The notes: generated by a model from the letters alone, not told the origin. DNA of 9,117 bases from an uncultured Georgenia sp. (GCF_937958535.1 NZ_CALGNQ010000150.1:1-9117); one strand, 5' to 3'; positions 1 through 5,950 are shown, counted from the stretch's first letter. Numbers and translations: made by a program.

Positions 1-52
1 GGTGACCCGGTGGTGCCCGGTGACCCGGTGTGTCCGGTGACCCGATGGACCC
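1..52. repeat. Short tandem repeat, about 17-18 bp, three copies
   Basis: Three consecutive units begin with GGTGACCCGG or GGTGACCCGA, at 1-18, 19-35 and 36-52. A decayed fourth may start at 53 (GGTCGCCCG). The array may extend left beyond the window. It lies just downstream of the stop of the TspO-like gene. I see no ORF with coding character here. Function unknown. Confidence 0.6.
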
Positions 53-61
53 GGTCGCCCG

Positions 62-541
62 TCAGCCCGAGTGGCCGGCGTTCTTCCGGGCGATCGTCGC
101 GGAGAGCACGGTGGCGAAACCGCACCACAGCGCGTAGGGCGCCAGTGCCGCGCCGGCACCGCGGTGCACCCGAGCCGTACGGCGGACCAGGTCGGCCGAG
201 CTCACGGTGAGCACAGCGCACTCCACGGCCGCCCACCACGGTCGGCGGCTGCGCCAGAAGAGCCAGCTCCACGCGCCGTTGAGGGCGAGGTTGACGACGA
301 GGGCTCGCCGGTAGGCAGCGCGCTCCTGCGGTGCGGCACCCAGCCGGTCGAGGGTGCGAGCCGACGTCACCGCGATGTCGGCGTACAGCGGCGTCCACAC
401 CGCGGGGAAGACCTGGCTCGGAGGCTGCCAGTCCGGTTTGTGCAGGGTGCGGTACCACAGGCTGTCCGGTTGCGTCGCGAGGGCGCCCGCGGCGGCGGTG
501 GTGGCGGCAGCAGCGGTCCCGAGGAGCGTCGTCCAGCGCAT
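62..541 (-). CDS. tspO: TspO/MBR-family (tryptophan-rich sensory) membrane protein
   Basis: Predicted 159-aa integral membrane protein of the TspO/MBR (peripheral benzodiazepine receptor-like) family, whose members bind porphyrins and related ligands and take part in stress or tetrapyrrole responses. Family signatures are visible: residues about 29-53 carry WY, KPDWQPP, then VFPAVWTPLY, the conserved first loop and helix-2 start; residues 88-96 carry LNGAWSWLF; residues 135-154 carry PYALWCGFATVLSATIARKN, the last helix. Five hydrophobic segments fit the family topology. The chosen ATG at 541 gives the usual length of about 160 aa and starts at helix 1. An upstream in-frame ATG at 643 has a GGAG-like site, but the added ~34 residues are Arg/Pro-rich and do not look like TspO. 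No good ribosome site precedes 541, so the start is less certain than the family. It has no obvious operon partner; the upstream side is the repeat-rich spacer. Confidence 0.88.
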   Translation of the reverse strand: MRWTTLLGTAAAATTAAAGALATQPDSLWYRTLHKPDWQPPSQVFPAVWTPLYADIAVTSARTLDRLGAAPQERAAYRRALVVNLALNGAWSWLFWRSRRPWWAAVECAVLTVSSADLVRRTARVHRGAGAALAPYALWCGFATVLSATIARKNAGHSG

Positions 542-683
542 GGGTACCAGCCTGGCGCCCGGGTGCTGGACGTGCACGGCGTGATGGGGCCATCGGTCCG
601 GGGGGACCTCGCGGCCACCGCGTCCCGCCCGGAGCTCAGCCATGCCGGCTCCGGGGAAGATGTGTCGTTCCGGAGGGGTCAAG

Positions 684-791
684 CTGATCCATGAGGTGGG
701 TCAGGTTGGCTTGTCGCAGCTGGTCCGTGTGGTGGGTCAGGTTGCCTTGTCGCAGCTGATCCGTGCGCTGGATCAGGTTGACCCTTCGCGA
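684..791. repeat. 36-bp tandem repeat, about three copies
   Basis: Units at 684-719, 720-755 and a diverged 756-791 abut without spacers. Each starts CTG[AG]TCC[AG]TG, passes through G[TG]G[GA]TCAGGTTG, and the first two end CTTGTCGCAG. The period is a multiple of three, so all frames stay open, and the minus frame reads as a 12-residue repeat. I take this as a consequence of the DNA repeat, since no start site or domain supports a protein. Confidence 0.75.
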
Positions 792-907
792 CAGAGATAC
801 CTGACCCTCGCGCCGGCGGTTCCTGGCCCCCAGCGAGCTCACCTGCGAGGCGGCGCCATGGCTCGACGACAACGTCGAGTCCCTCACCGGCGGTCCCGAC
901 CTGTCGT

Positions 908-951
908 ACCAGAGGCACCGGACCCTCGCACCAGAAGCACCGGACCCTCAC
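908..951. repeat. 22-bp direct repeat pair
   Basis: Two abutting units, 908-929 and 930-951, share ACCAGA[GA]GCACCGGACCCT and differ at only two positions (the A/G and the next-to-last base). This is part of the same mosaic as the flanking 36-, 45- and 21-bp repeats. Confidence 0.7.
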
Positions 952-955
952 TCTG

Positions 956-1038
956 ACGGTTCCTGACCTCTCGCTGGAGAGCCACCGGACCATCACACTC
1001 ACGGTTCCTGACCTCTCGCAGGAGAGCCACCGCACCCC
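956..1038. repeat. 45-bp direct repeat pair containing small hairpins
   Basis: The unit starting ACGGTTCCTGACCTCTCGC at 956 recurs at 1001. Each copy contains a 5-bp inverted repeat, CTCTC-GCTG-GAGAG at 968-981 and CTCTC-GCAG-GAGAG at 1013-1026; the stem is identical and the loop differs by one base. The second copy is shortened before it runs into the 21-bp repeats. Confidence 0.7.
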
Positions 1039-1080
1039 CGCACCGGCGATACCCGCCCTCGCACCGGCGATACCCGCCCT
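1039..1080. repeat. Exact 21-bp tandem duplication
   Basis: Bases 1039-1059 and 1060-1080 are identical. Each starts CGCACCGGCGATACC and ends CGCCCT. A decayed third unit may follow (CACGACGGCGGGACC), running up to the stop codon of the XRE gene. Exact identity suggests recent duplication or slippage. Confidence 0.8.
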
Positions 1081-1103
1081 CACGACGGCGGGACCTGAAG
1101 TCC

Positions 1104-1604
1104 TCAGCTGCCCGGCGAGGCCGGCGGTTCGCCGCCTGGTGGGGCGAGGTCGCTCGGCCCCCGACACCGGTAGCGGAAGGGCTGCACCGTCGTCCATTCC
1201 GGCTGGGGTCCGCACGGGCCGGTGCCCAGGTACTCGTGCAGTATCCACCACACCGGCCCCAGCCGTCCGGGCTCCACCGGCCACACCGTGCGGTGCGCGG
1301 GGAACCGTCGGCCGGAGCGGTCACGCGCCACGAGGTCCGTCACGTCCCACTCCGTCACCGGCACCCCGTCACCGTCCACGACGGCCAGGGCGTACCCGGT
1401 GCGGGCCAGCACCGAGCACACCGTGGCGAGCGAGCACCTGTCCGCCGACCGTTCCAGCCGGGCGACGGTCGCTTGCGGGACCGTGATCAGCTGGGCGAAG
1501 GCGCGTTGGCTGAGCCCGTGCTCCCGGCGGTACGCCCGCAGCGCCAGCCCCACCTGCTCGGGGAACGTCACGGGTCCGGCGTCCTGGCCTGTGCCCTGTC
1601 CCAT
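1104..1604 (-). CDS. XRE-family helix-turn-helix regulator with a C-terminal tail domain
   Basis: About 166 aa. Residues 19-73 form a Cro/C1-type helix-turn-helix: LALRAYRREHGLSQRAFAQL, then VPQATVARLER as the recognition region. The C-terminal half (about 75-140) is not a second DNA-binding domain. It contains RDRSGRRFPAH near residues 94-104 and a PVWWILHEYLG segment near 117-127. Similar tails occur in actinobacterial XRE proteins as I recall, with no function I can assign. The last ~25 residues are Pro/Gly-rich. ATG at 1604 was chosen; GTG at 1613 is three codons upstream, and neither has a clear ribosome site. A GTG at 1571 just before the HTH is also possible. It lies 63 bases downstream of the alpha/beta hydrolase stop on the same strand, so co-transcription is plausible. 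Its target is unknown. Confidence 0.8.
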   Translation of the reverse strand: MGQGTGQDAGPVTFPEQVGLALRAYRREHGLSQRAFAQLITVPQATVARLERSADRCSLATVCSVLARTGYALAVVDGDGVPVTEWDVTDLVARDRSGRRFPAHRTVWPVEPGRLGPVWWILHEYLGTGPCGPQPEWTTVQPFRYRCRGPSDLAPPGGEPPASPGS

Positions 1605-1667
1605 GCGGCACACCGTGCTGCAGACGGCGGGGACCGGGCGGTCAGGGGCAGCGGGCTGTGGACGCCC

Positions 1668-2726
1668 CTAACCCGTGAGGAGCTCGGTGAGCAGCGTGCG
1701 GAACACCTCGGGCGCCTCGATGTGCGGACTGTGCCCGATGCCCTCGAGCTCCACCTCGCGGTACGTGCCGCCGGCAGCGGCGAAGCGGTCCAGCACGGCA
1801 CGCATCTGGCTCACCATCGGCTGGGGCGGGTAGACGTCGTGGCCCGGCCACCCGGGGACCACCCCCAGCGCCCCGAGCTGCCCGAGGTCGAGGGCCGAGG
1901 TGTCGGAGACGATCGCGTCCGCGCTGCCGTGCACCCACAGCACCGGACCCACCTGTGGTACGTCGGCGAAGCCGGACACGTCGAAGTACTTCGGCGACAG
2001 CGCGTTGTTGATCCCCGTGGTCCCGGGCGCGACGCCCGGCCAGTTCTCGCTGGGCGCGACGTCGCCCGGGTAGTTCTCCGGACCGATCCGTGTCGAGAGC
2101 ACCGAGTCGAGAAGCAGGTCCTCGTCCACCAGCTCCGCGCCCGGGGCGACGTACAGCGAGCGGAAGACGTTGAGCGGCGAGTACGGGTGGTCGGTCGAGC
2201 GGTCGCCGGCGGCGATGGCGGCGGCGAACTCCGGGTTTGCCGTCCCGCCGCCGGAGCCGGCGAAGTCCGGCCAGGTCGGGGTGCCGTCGACGTCGCGGGT
2301 CCCGCCGAACCCGTAGGGCGAGGCCGGCGCCTCGAGGAGTACCTGCGCCACCCGGTCCGGGTGGTCGATCGCCAGCTGCATGACAACCCCCGCACCCGCC
2401 GAGTGCCCGACGAACGCCGCCCGTTCGATACCGAGGGCGTCGAGCAGCGAGAGCACGTCGTCGGACATGTCCCGTAGCCCGCGCGTCGCGTCGAGGGGCC
2501 GCACCTCGGTGTCGCCGTACCCGCGCATGTCCGGCGCCAGCCCCCGCCACCCCTCGGGCAGCTCCCCCAGCAGCCGGTGGAAGAACGCCGAGGAGGAGCA
2601 GTTGCCGTGGACGAGCACGACGGTGCCGCGGTCGGCCCCGGCCGCGCCCGTGTCCCGCACGTGCATCCGCAGGCGCGTCGTCGTGACGTCGGTCCGGGTG
2701 ACGGCGCGGTCGGGGACGGTGGTCAT
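1668..2726 (-). CDS. Alpha/beta-hydrolase fold protein
   Basis: Predicted 352-aa cytoplasmic hydrolase of the alpha/beta-fold superfamily (esterase, epoxide hydrolase or haloperoxidase-like; substrate not inferable). The oxyanion-loop motif VVLVHGN lies at about 36-42, and APDMRGYGDT at 64-73. The nucleophile elbow GHSAG places Ser109; the acid is Asp270 in WVHGSADAIVSD; the base is His332 in GIGHSPHIE. The roughly 130 residues between strand 6 and the Asp strand form a long cap rich in Asn/Pro/Gly, larger than in simple esterases. The ATG at 2726 is supported by GGAGGAAACC just upstream. The reading frame stays open further upstream, but that extension is Arg/Pro-rich and antisense or out of frame to the thiolase remnant. 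No signal peptide. The XRE regulator follows, and the thiolase remnant with its terminator lies upstream, so a promoter between 2727 and 2803 is likely but not identified. Confidence 0.9.
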   Translation of the reverse strand: MTTVPDRAVTRTDVTTTRLRMHVRDTGAAGADRGTVVLVHGNCSSSAFFHRLLGELPEGWRGLAPDMRGYGDTEVRPLDATRGLRDMSDDVLSLLDALGIERAAFVGHSAGAGVVMQLAIDHPDRVAQVLLEAPASPYGFGGTRDVDGTPTWPDFAGSGGGTANPEFAAAIAAGDRSTDHPYSPLNVFRSLYVAPGAELVDEDLLLDSVLSTRIGPENYPGDVAPSENWPGVAPGTTGINNALSPKYFDVSGFADVPQVGPVLWVHGSADAIVSDTSALDLGQLGALGVVPGWPGHDVYPPQPMVSQMRAVLDRFAAAGGTYREVELEGIGHSPHIEAPEVFRTLLTELLTG

Positions 2727-2803
2727 GGTTTCCTCCAGGAGCGGGCCGGTGCCGCCCGGCGCACCGGCGGCGACGCCGGCGTCCGCGCGAGGCGGGGGAC
2801 GGG

Positions 2804-2831
2804 ACCGGCCGGGTCGGGTGACCCGGCCGGT
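2804..2831 (-). terminator. Perfect 12-bp stem-loop behind the thiolase remnant
   Basis: ACCGGCCGGGTC (2804-2815), loop GGGT, then the exact reverse complement GACCCGGCCGGT (2820-2831). It begins five bases after the thiolase stop codon (2837-2839) in the minus direction. There is no T-tract, as is usual for actinobacterial terminators. It separates the thiolase remnant from the hydrolase transcript and is probably the terminator of the original full-length thiolase gene. Confidence 0.75.
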
Positions 2832-2836
2832 GTGGG

Positions 2837-3064
2837 TCAGGGTGCTTCGAGCAGGAGGGCTTCGCCCTGGCCGCCGCCGCCGCAGAGGGCGAGGGCGGCG
2901 CGGCGGGCGTTGCCGGAGGCGAGCTGGTGGGCGGCATGGACCGCCAGGCGGGCGCCGGAGGCGCCGATGGGGTGGCCCACGGCGATGCCGCCGCCGTGGG
3001 GGTTGACGTCCTCGGCGGGGATGCCGAGGCGGCGGGCGGAGGCGGCCACGACGGCGCCGAAGGC
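2837..3064 (-). pseudogene. Thiolase (acetyl-CoA acetyltransferase) remnant, C-terminal fragment only
   Basis: The minus frame encodes about 75 residues matching the end of a thiolase, the enzyme that condenses or cleaves acyl-CoA and acetyl-CoA. Visible are AFGAVVAASARRLGI, then NPHGGGIAVGHPIGASGAR with the catalytic GHP histidine, and finally ALCGGGGQGEALLLE with the C-terminal active-site cysteine in CGGGGQG. Family members are about 390-400 aa, so roughly four fifths is missing, including the N-terminal nucleophilic cysteine. Upstream of 3064 the frame continues as non-homologous NRRRSQC-type sequence and hits a stop at 3104-3106. A GTG at 3049 could start a 70-aa peptide but has no function on its own. 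Most likely a deletion removed the 5' part while the 3' end and terminator stayed intact. A sequencing or assembly gap is the alternative. Confidence 0.85.
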
Positions 3065-3100
3065 GCACTGGGACCGCCTTCGGTTGAGGTGCTTGGAGGT

Positions 3101-3117
3101 CTGTCACAACATGACAG
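3101..3117. promoter_or_regulatory. Inverted repeat CTGTCA-N5-TGACAG, candidate operator
   Basis: CTGTCA CAACA TGACAG has perfect 6-bp arms. It sits just downstream of the predicted minus-strand -10 element, at about +12 to +28, a position where a bound repressor would block elongation or initiation. Such dyads fit TetR- or GntR-type regulators, but I cannot name one. No cognate regulator lies adjacent. Confidence 0.45.
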
Positions 3118-3135
3118 GTGATTCAGGTTTCACAA

Positions 3136-3164
3136 ATCATGGTGACCGGTCCCGGTGCTGTCAA
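3136..3164 (-). promoter_or_regulatory. Sigma70-type promoter reading toward the thiolase remnant
   Basis: On the minus strand, TTGACA (plus 3159-3164), a 17-base spacer, then CATGAT (plus 3136-3141; four of six matches to TATAAT). The surrounding AT-richer patch stands out in this GC-rich window. It would drive the former thiolase gene. It now yields a short transcript that ends at the 2804-2831 stem-loop. Confidence 0.5.
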
Positions 3165-3314
3165 CCCGCGCGGGTCACGATCGGGTCACGGGAGCGCAGG
3201 TGGACGGTCCGTGGGTCGTGGGCGCCGCCGGTCCGCCCGCACGGGTGGGGCTCCTCCGTCCGGCGCCCGTGCTCGGTGCGGTCGGTCCGCCCGGTGGCCG
3301 GGAGCGCAGGCAGG

Positions 3315-3403
3315 GAGGGGTGCAGGCTGACAGGTGCGTGCCGCCGAGGGGTGCAGGATCGGATGCGGGGCGCCGAGCGGTGCAGGGTCAGGTGCGGGAC
3401 GCC
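3315..3403. repeat. 29-31 bp tandem repeat, three copies
   Basis: Units at 3315-3345, 3346-3374 and 3375-3403 each begin GAG[GC]GGTGCAGG and end in CGCC. The first is 31 bases, the other two 29. They abut directly. Their reverse complement contains CTGACCCTGCACC, which resembles the CTGACCCTCGC core of the 684-1080 mosaic, so the clusters may be related but inverted. Confidence 0.65.
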
Positions 3404-3433
3404 GCGGGGCCGAACTCCGGCACCGGAACGCCT

Positions 3434-3464
3434 GCTGCCCGGCGAGGTGCTCACACCCGGCAGC
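3434..3464 (-). terminator. Possible imperfect terminator after the DedA gene
   Basis: GCTGCC at 3434-3439 pairs with GGCAGC at 3459-3464, enclosing an inner 4-bp hairpin (GGTG-CTCA-CACC) with an asymmetric bulge. It lies about 25 bases beyond the DedA stop in the minus direction. Weak, and there is no T-tract. Confidence 0.3.
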
Positions 3465-3487
3465 CGGTCCTGGTGCGGCGGCTCGGG

Positions 3488-4135
3488 TCAGACGAGCTCG
3501 AGCTCCCACTCCTGCGGCGCGGCGGCCGCGCGGCGGCGCTGCCGGGCCCGGCGTCGCAGGACGAGCAGGCCGCAGACCAGGACGATGCCGGCGAGCACGA
3601 TCCAGCCGGCGCTGCCCATCCGGTCGGCGACGCGCGGCAGCGCCTGGCCGGCGAGCGCCCCGCCGCCCAGCCAGAGGCAGGCCCACAGGGCACTGCCGAC
3701 GACGGAGCCGGCGACGAAGCGCCGGTAGCGCATCCGGGCGGCCCCGGCCGCGGCGGGGACCACGGTGCGGACCAGCGGCAGCAGCCGGCTGACGACGAGC
3801 GCCAGTGGGCCTCGCCGGCGCAGCAGCTCCGCGGCGCGGTCCCAGCTGTCCGTGCCGACCCGGCGCACCACCCGGCTGTCGCGCAGCGACCGGCCGTAGC
3901 GGCGGCCGATGAGGTAGCCGACGTGGTCCGCGGCCGACGCCGCCAGCGTGACGACGGTGAGGGCGAGGACCACCTGGACCGGGGTGCTCGCGGTCGCCCC
4001 GAGGACGAGGACGCCGAGCTCGCCCGGCACGAGGACCCCCAGCCCGAACGCCGACTCGGCGAAGGCGAGGAGTGCGCCGACGGCGACCAGGACGGGGCTG
4101 AACGTGTCGGGTAGCAGGGCGAGGATGTCCGGCAT
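3488..4135 (-). CDS. DedA-family (SNARE-associated/VTT domain) membrane protein
   Basis: Predicted 215-aa integral membrane protein of the DedA family. Members act in membrane homeostasis, and some flip undecaprenyl phosphate or phosphatidylethanolamine. Family marks: Glu27 followed by FGLGVLVPGE (30-39); AADHVGYLIGRRYG (68-81); VSRLLPLVRTVVPAAAG (115-131) with the conserved Arg residues 117 and 123; RRFVAGSVVGSALWA (138-152). Re-entrant hydrophobic segments are followed by a final helix (about 176-194) and a very basic tail (RRRARQRRR), then a WELELV end. The ATG at 4135 has only a weak GGGAAA upstream; length is normal for the family. The 178 bases between its start and the small 47-aa gene upstream hold no clear terminator, so co-transcription with the MFS/small-gene unit cannot be excluded. 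Specific substrate unknown. Confidence 0.9.
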   Translation of the reverse strand: MPDILALLPDTFSPVLVAVGALLAFAESAFGLGVLVPGELGVLVLGATASTPVQVVLALTVVTLAASAADHVGYLIGRRYGRSLRDSRVVRRVGTDSWDRAAELLRRRGPLALVVSRLLPLVRTVVPAAAGAARMRYRRFVAGSVVGSALWACLWLGGGALAGQALPRVADRMGSAGWIVLAGIVLVCGLLVLRRRARQRRRAAAAPQEWELELV

Positions 4136-4313
4136 GTTTCCCAGCAGATCGTGAGCGGGTGGTCGGGCGGTATCCGGGAGTGCCCTGGTCGGACCCTGGG
4201 AGGGGGTCAGGGAGCCTCAGGGAGGCCGGACGGTGACGGGCGCGCTGCCGTCGCGGTTCTCGACCAGCCTGGCAACCCGGACGGGCCGGGAACAACGGAT
4301 TTACCGCCCGCGC

Positions 4314-4457
4314 TCAGCGCCGCCGGCGGCCGGGCCGGCCGAAGACCGTGCGCGGCTTGCGGGGCCGGCTCGGGGAGAGGACCTGGGCGCGGACGAAGTC
4401 GGCCATGGTCTGCCCGCTGGTGCGGGCGGCGAGGTCGTGGAGCAGGTGCGGTCCCAT
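4314..4457 (-). CDS. Small basic protein (47 aa), paralogous start to the 66-aa gene at 7886-8086
   Basis: ATG at 4457 with a strong upstream CCCGGAAGGAC (AAGGA, 8 bases before the start); stop TGA at 4314. The product starts MGPHLLHDLAARTSGQT and ends in an Arg/Pro-rich tail (RPGRRRR); no membrane segment. Twenty-four bases separate it from the MFS stop, so it is likely the second gene of that transcript. The gene at 7886-8086 has the same CCCGGAAGGAC leader, the same CCGCACCTGCTC codons, and an N-terminus that aligns without gaps for about 36 residues (M-x-P-H-L-L, AA at 10-11, G15, T17, R23, Q25). This shared context is the main reason to believe it is real. I do not recognise a characterised family. 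Short M-x-P-x-L-L proteins of this general look occur in actinobacteria by my recollection; function unknown. Confidence 0.65.
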   Translation of the reverse strand: MGPHLLHDLAARTSGQTMADFVRAQVLSPSRPRKPRTVFGRPGRRRR

Positions 4458-4481
4458 GGTGGGTCCTTCCGGGAGTGGTGG

Positions 4482-5720
4482 TCAGGCGGGACGGGCGGTG
4501 CGCAGGGCGAGCACACCGGCGAGGACCATGCCGGCGATGGTCGCGGCGACGAGGACGCGGTAGTCGACCACGCCGATGACGGCGGCGCCGGTCATGGCCG
4601 CGAGGGTCTGGGGCAGGCTGAAGGCGACGTTCGAGGTGGCTGCCACCCGCCCCTGGAGCCGCGGCGGGGTGAGCCGCTGCCGGAGGGTCACGAAGGCGAC
4701 GATCTGCCACGGTCCGCCGACCCCGACGAGCGTGAGGCCGAGCACCGCCGCCCCCAGGGCGACGCCCGCGGGCAGGGCGACCGTGCCGACGAGGACGAAG
4801 GGTGTCAGCCCCAGGGCCATGACGCCGAGGCCGAGTGCGACGAGGTGCGGCTCGCCCAGGCGACGCACGAGCCGGGCCGCGGTGAGACCGGCGAGGACGG
4901 AACCGACGCCCTGGACGCTGACGAGCACGCCGAGCAGCGCCGGGTCGGCCCCCAGGCCCTGCTCCATCATCGGGAAGACCGCGACGTTGGTCAGGCCCGA
5001 GGCGCCGACGGCGATCGCGATGACGAGCGTGAGCGCGCCGAGCGGGGCGGTCTGCCGCAGGTGGTGCAGCCCGCGGGAGAGGTCGGCCCAGTAGCGGGTG
5101 CCGGTGGCCGGCTCCGGCGGGGACTCGACGACCTCGACCCGGGTGAGCAGCACCGCCGTGAGGGCGAAGCAGGCGGCGGTGACGAGGACGACGGCGCGCG
5201 GTCCGGCTGCGACGTACAGCGCGGTGCCGAGGAGCGGGGAGACCAGTCGGAAGGCGTGGTCCACGGTGGTGAGGACCCCGTTCCCGCCGGCCAGCGCGTC
5301 GTCGTCGAGCAGGTCGCGGACCAGCCCGGACTGCGCCGAGGCGGTGAGGAACCCCATGGCGCCGTAGACGAAGGTGACGCCGTAGACCAGCCAGAGGTCC
5401 CGCGCGTCCCGGACGAGGACGAGGCTGAGGACGAGCACCGCCAGCGTCGCGTTGCCGGCTGCGAGCAGCCACCGGCGCGAGACCCGGTCGGCGAGCTGCC
5501 CGATGAACGGGGCGAGGAAGGTCGGCAGCCCGAGCGCGGCGAAGACGAAGCCCGCGGCGCCGTCGGAGCCGGTGAGCTCCTTCACCCAGACGGCGACCAT
5601 GAGGTACAGCGCGCTGTCGGCGATGTTCGTGAACACCCAGGCGACGACCAGCCGGCGGAACCCCCGCGTCGCGAGCGCGGCGGGTCCGCGCCGGCGCGGG
5701 GCGGTGAGCTGGTCGGTCAT
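4482..5720 (-). CDS. MFS transporter, probable drug or metabolite exporter
   Basis: 412-aa major facilitator superfamily protein with about 12 hydrophobic helices; closest in style to the MFS_3/EntS-like exporters. The loop 2-3 motif A appears as GQLADRVSRR (74-83), and an acidic Asp35 sits in helix 1 (TNIADSALYLMVAVWV). A central cytoplasmic stretch near 205-230 (EVVESPPEPATGTRYWADLSRGL) divides the two six-helix halves. ATG at 5720 is preceded by GGAGGG eight bases upstream. The ArsR-like gene lies upstream on the same strand with a 274-base gap carrying two identical palindromes (5778-5803), so this exporter is the likely regulated target. The 47-aa gene follows closely. Substrate not inferable. 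Confidence 0.92.
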   Translation of the reverse strand: MTDQLTAPRRRGPAALATRGFRRLVVAWVFTNIADSALYLMVAVWVKELTGSDGAAGFVFAALGLPTFLAPFIGQLADRVSRRWLLAAGNATLAVLVLSLVLVRDARDLWLVYGVTFVYGAMGFLTASAQSGLVRDLLDDDALAGGNGVLTTVDHAFRLVSPLLGTALYVAAGPRAVVLVTAACFALTAVLLTRVEVVESPPEPATGTRYWADLSRGLHHLRQTAPLGALTLVIAIAVGASGLTNVAVFPMMEQGLGADPALLGVLVSVQGVGSVLAGLTAARLVRRLGEPHLVALGLGVMALGLTPFVLVGTVALPAGVALGAAVLGLTLVGVGGPWQIVAFVTLRQRLTPPRLQGRVAATSNVAFSLPQTLAAMTGAAVIGVVDYRVLVAATIAGMVLAGVLALRTARPA

Positions 5721-5777
5721 CGTCGGAACCCTCCTGCCGGAGCTGTGGTGATGGCACGAGCGTAGACGCTAAAGATA

Positions 5778-5803
5778 TCTTGCGCAAGAAATCTTGCGCA
5801 AGA
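5778..5803. promoter_or_regulatory. Two perfect TCTTGCGCAAGA palindromes, candidate double operator
   Basis: TCTTGCGCAAGA occurs at 5778-5789 and again at 5792-5803, separated by AA, so centres are 14 bp apart. Each is a perfect 12-bp palindrome. They lie 57-83 bases upstream of the MFS start. On the minus strand TTGCGC, an 18-base spacer and TATCTT can be read as -35 and -10, so the sites overlap the probable MFS promoter. The natural candidate binder is the HTH_20 regulator encoded at 5995-6570; that link is inference from adjacency. Confidence 0.8.
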
Positions 5804-5950
5804 GGTGTTGACCATTGCGTGAGCCCGTGTGGTCGCACGTTCATGCGGCGGGCGGACCTGAGGGTGTACCGCCCGAGCTCACGACCTGACGGGGGTGACC
5901 GCGGGCCGTGGTGGGCATGGCCCCGGCGGGCGTCGGCGTGGGGCGAGATG

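Larger units (their letters stand above)
542..1103. other. Repeat-filled spacer with no convincing gene
   Basis: About 560 bases between the TspO-like start and the XRE gene stop. Frames are open in several directions, but their translations are low-complexity and follow the DNA repeats; none has a recognisable domain. The stretch holds a 36-bp tandem repeat, a 22-bp pair, a 45-bp pair and an exact 21-bp pair (each listed separately). Bases 542-683 should contain the TspO promoter, but I cannot pick a convincing -10/-35. Confidence 0.6.
3065..3487. other. Intergenic spacer between thiolase remnant and DedA gene
   Basis: About 420 bases without a supported gene. From left to right it holds the thiolase break point, an inverted repeat (3101-3117), an AT-richer patch with a minus-strand promoter (3136-3164), a perfect palindrome ACCCGCGCGGGT at 3164-3175, a tandem repeat cluster (3315-3403) and a possible weak terminator for DedA (3434-3464). 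A minus-strand GTG at 3107 opens a long Arg/Pro-rich frame that has no ribosome site and no domain. Confidence 0.6.

Noticed and set aside
542..682. 47-residue N-terminal extension of the TspO-like protein
   Set aside because: It would exceed the family length and is low-complexity; helix 1 begins right at the ATG at 541.
684..791. 36-bp repeats as a CRISPR array
   Set aside because: Units abut directly with no spacers, the third is diverged, and no cas gene is present.
636..887. Minus-strand 83-aa ORF with a 12-residue repeat
   Set aside because: The protein repeat follows from the 36-bp DNA period; no ribosome site or known domain supports it.
1104..2726. XRE gene plus neighbour as a toxin-antitoxin pair
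   Set aside because: The partner is a full alpha/beta hydrolase with an intact triad, not a toxin family, and the genes do not overlap.
1642..2937. Alternate minus and plus frames across the hydrolase
   Set aside because: Biased Arg/Ala/Pro composition with no domain; they are shadows of the hydrolase frame.
2727..3107. N-terminal extension of the alpha/beta hydrolase to 3107
   Set aside because: The extension is Arg/Pro-rich, overlaps the thiolase remnant out of frame and spans the 12-bp stem-loop, while a strong GGAGGAAACC site marks the start at 2726.
4207..5844. Long frames on both strands overlapping the MFS gene (510-545 aa)
   Set aside because: Their translations are Arg/Pro/Gly/Asp/Glu-rich shadow products typical of high-GC DNA; only the 4482-5720 frame has transporter features.
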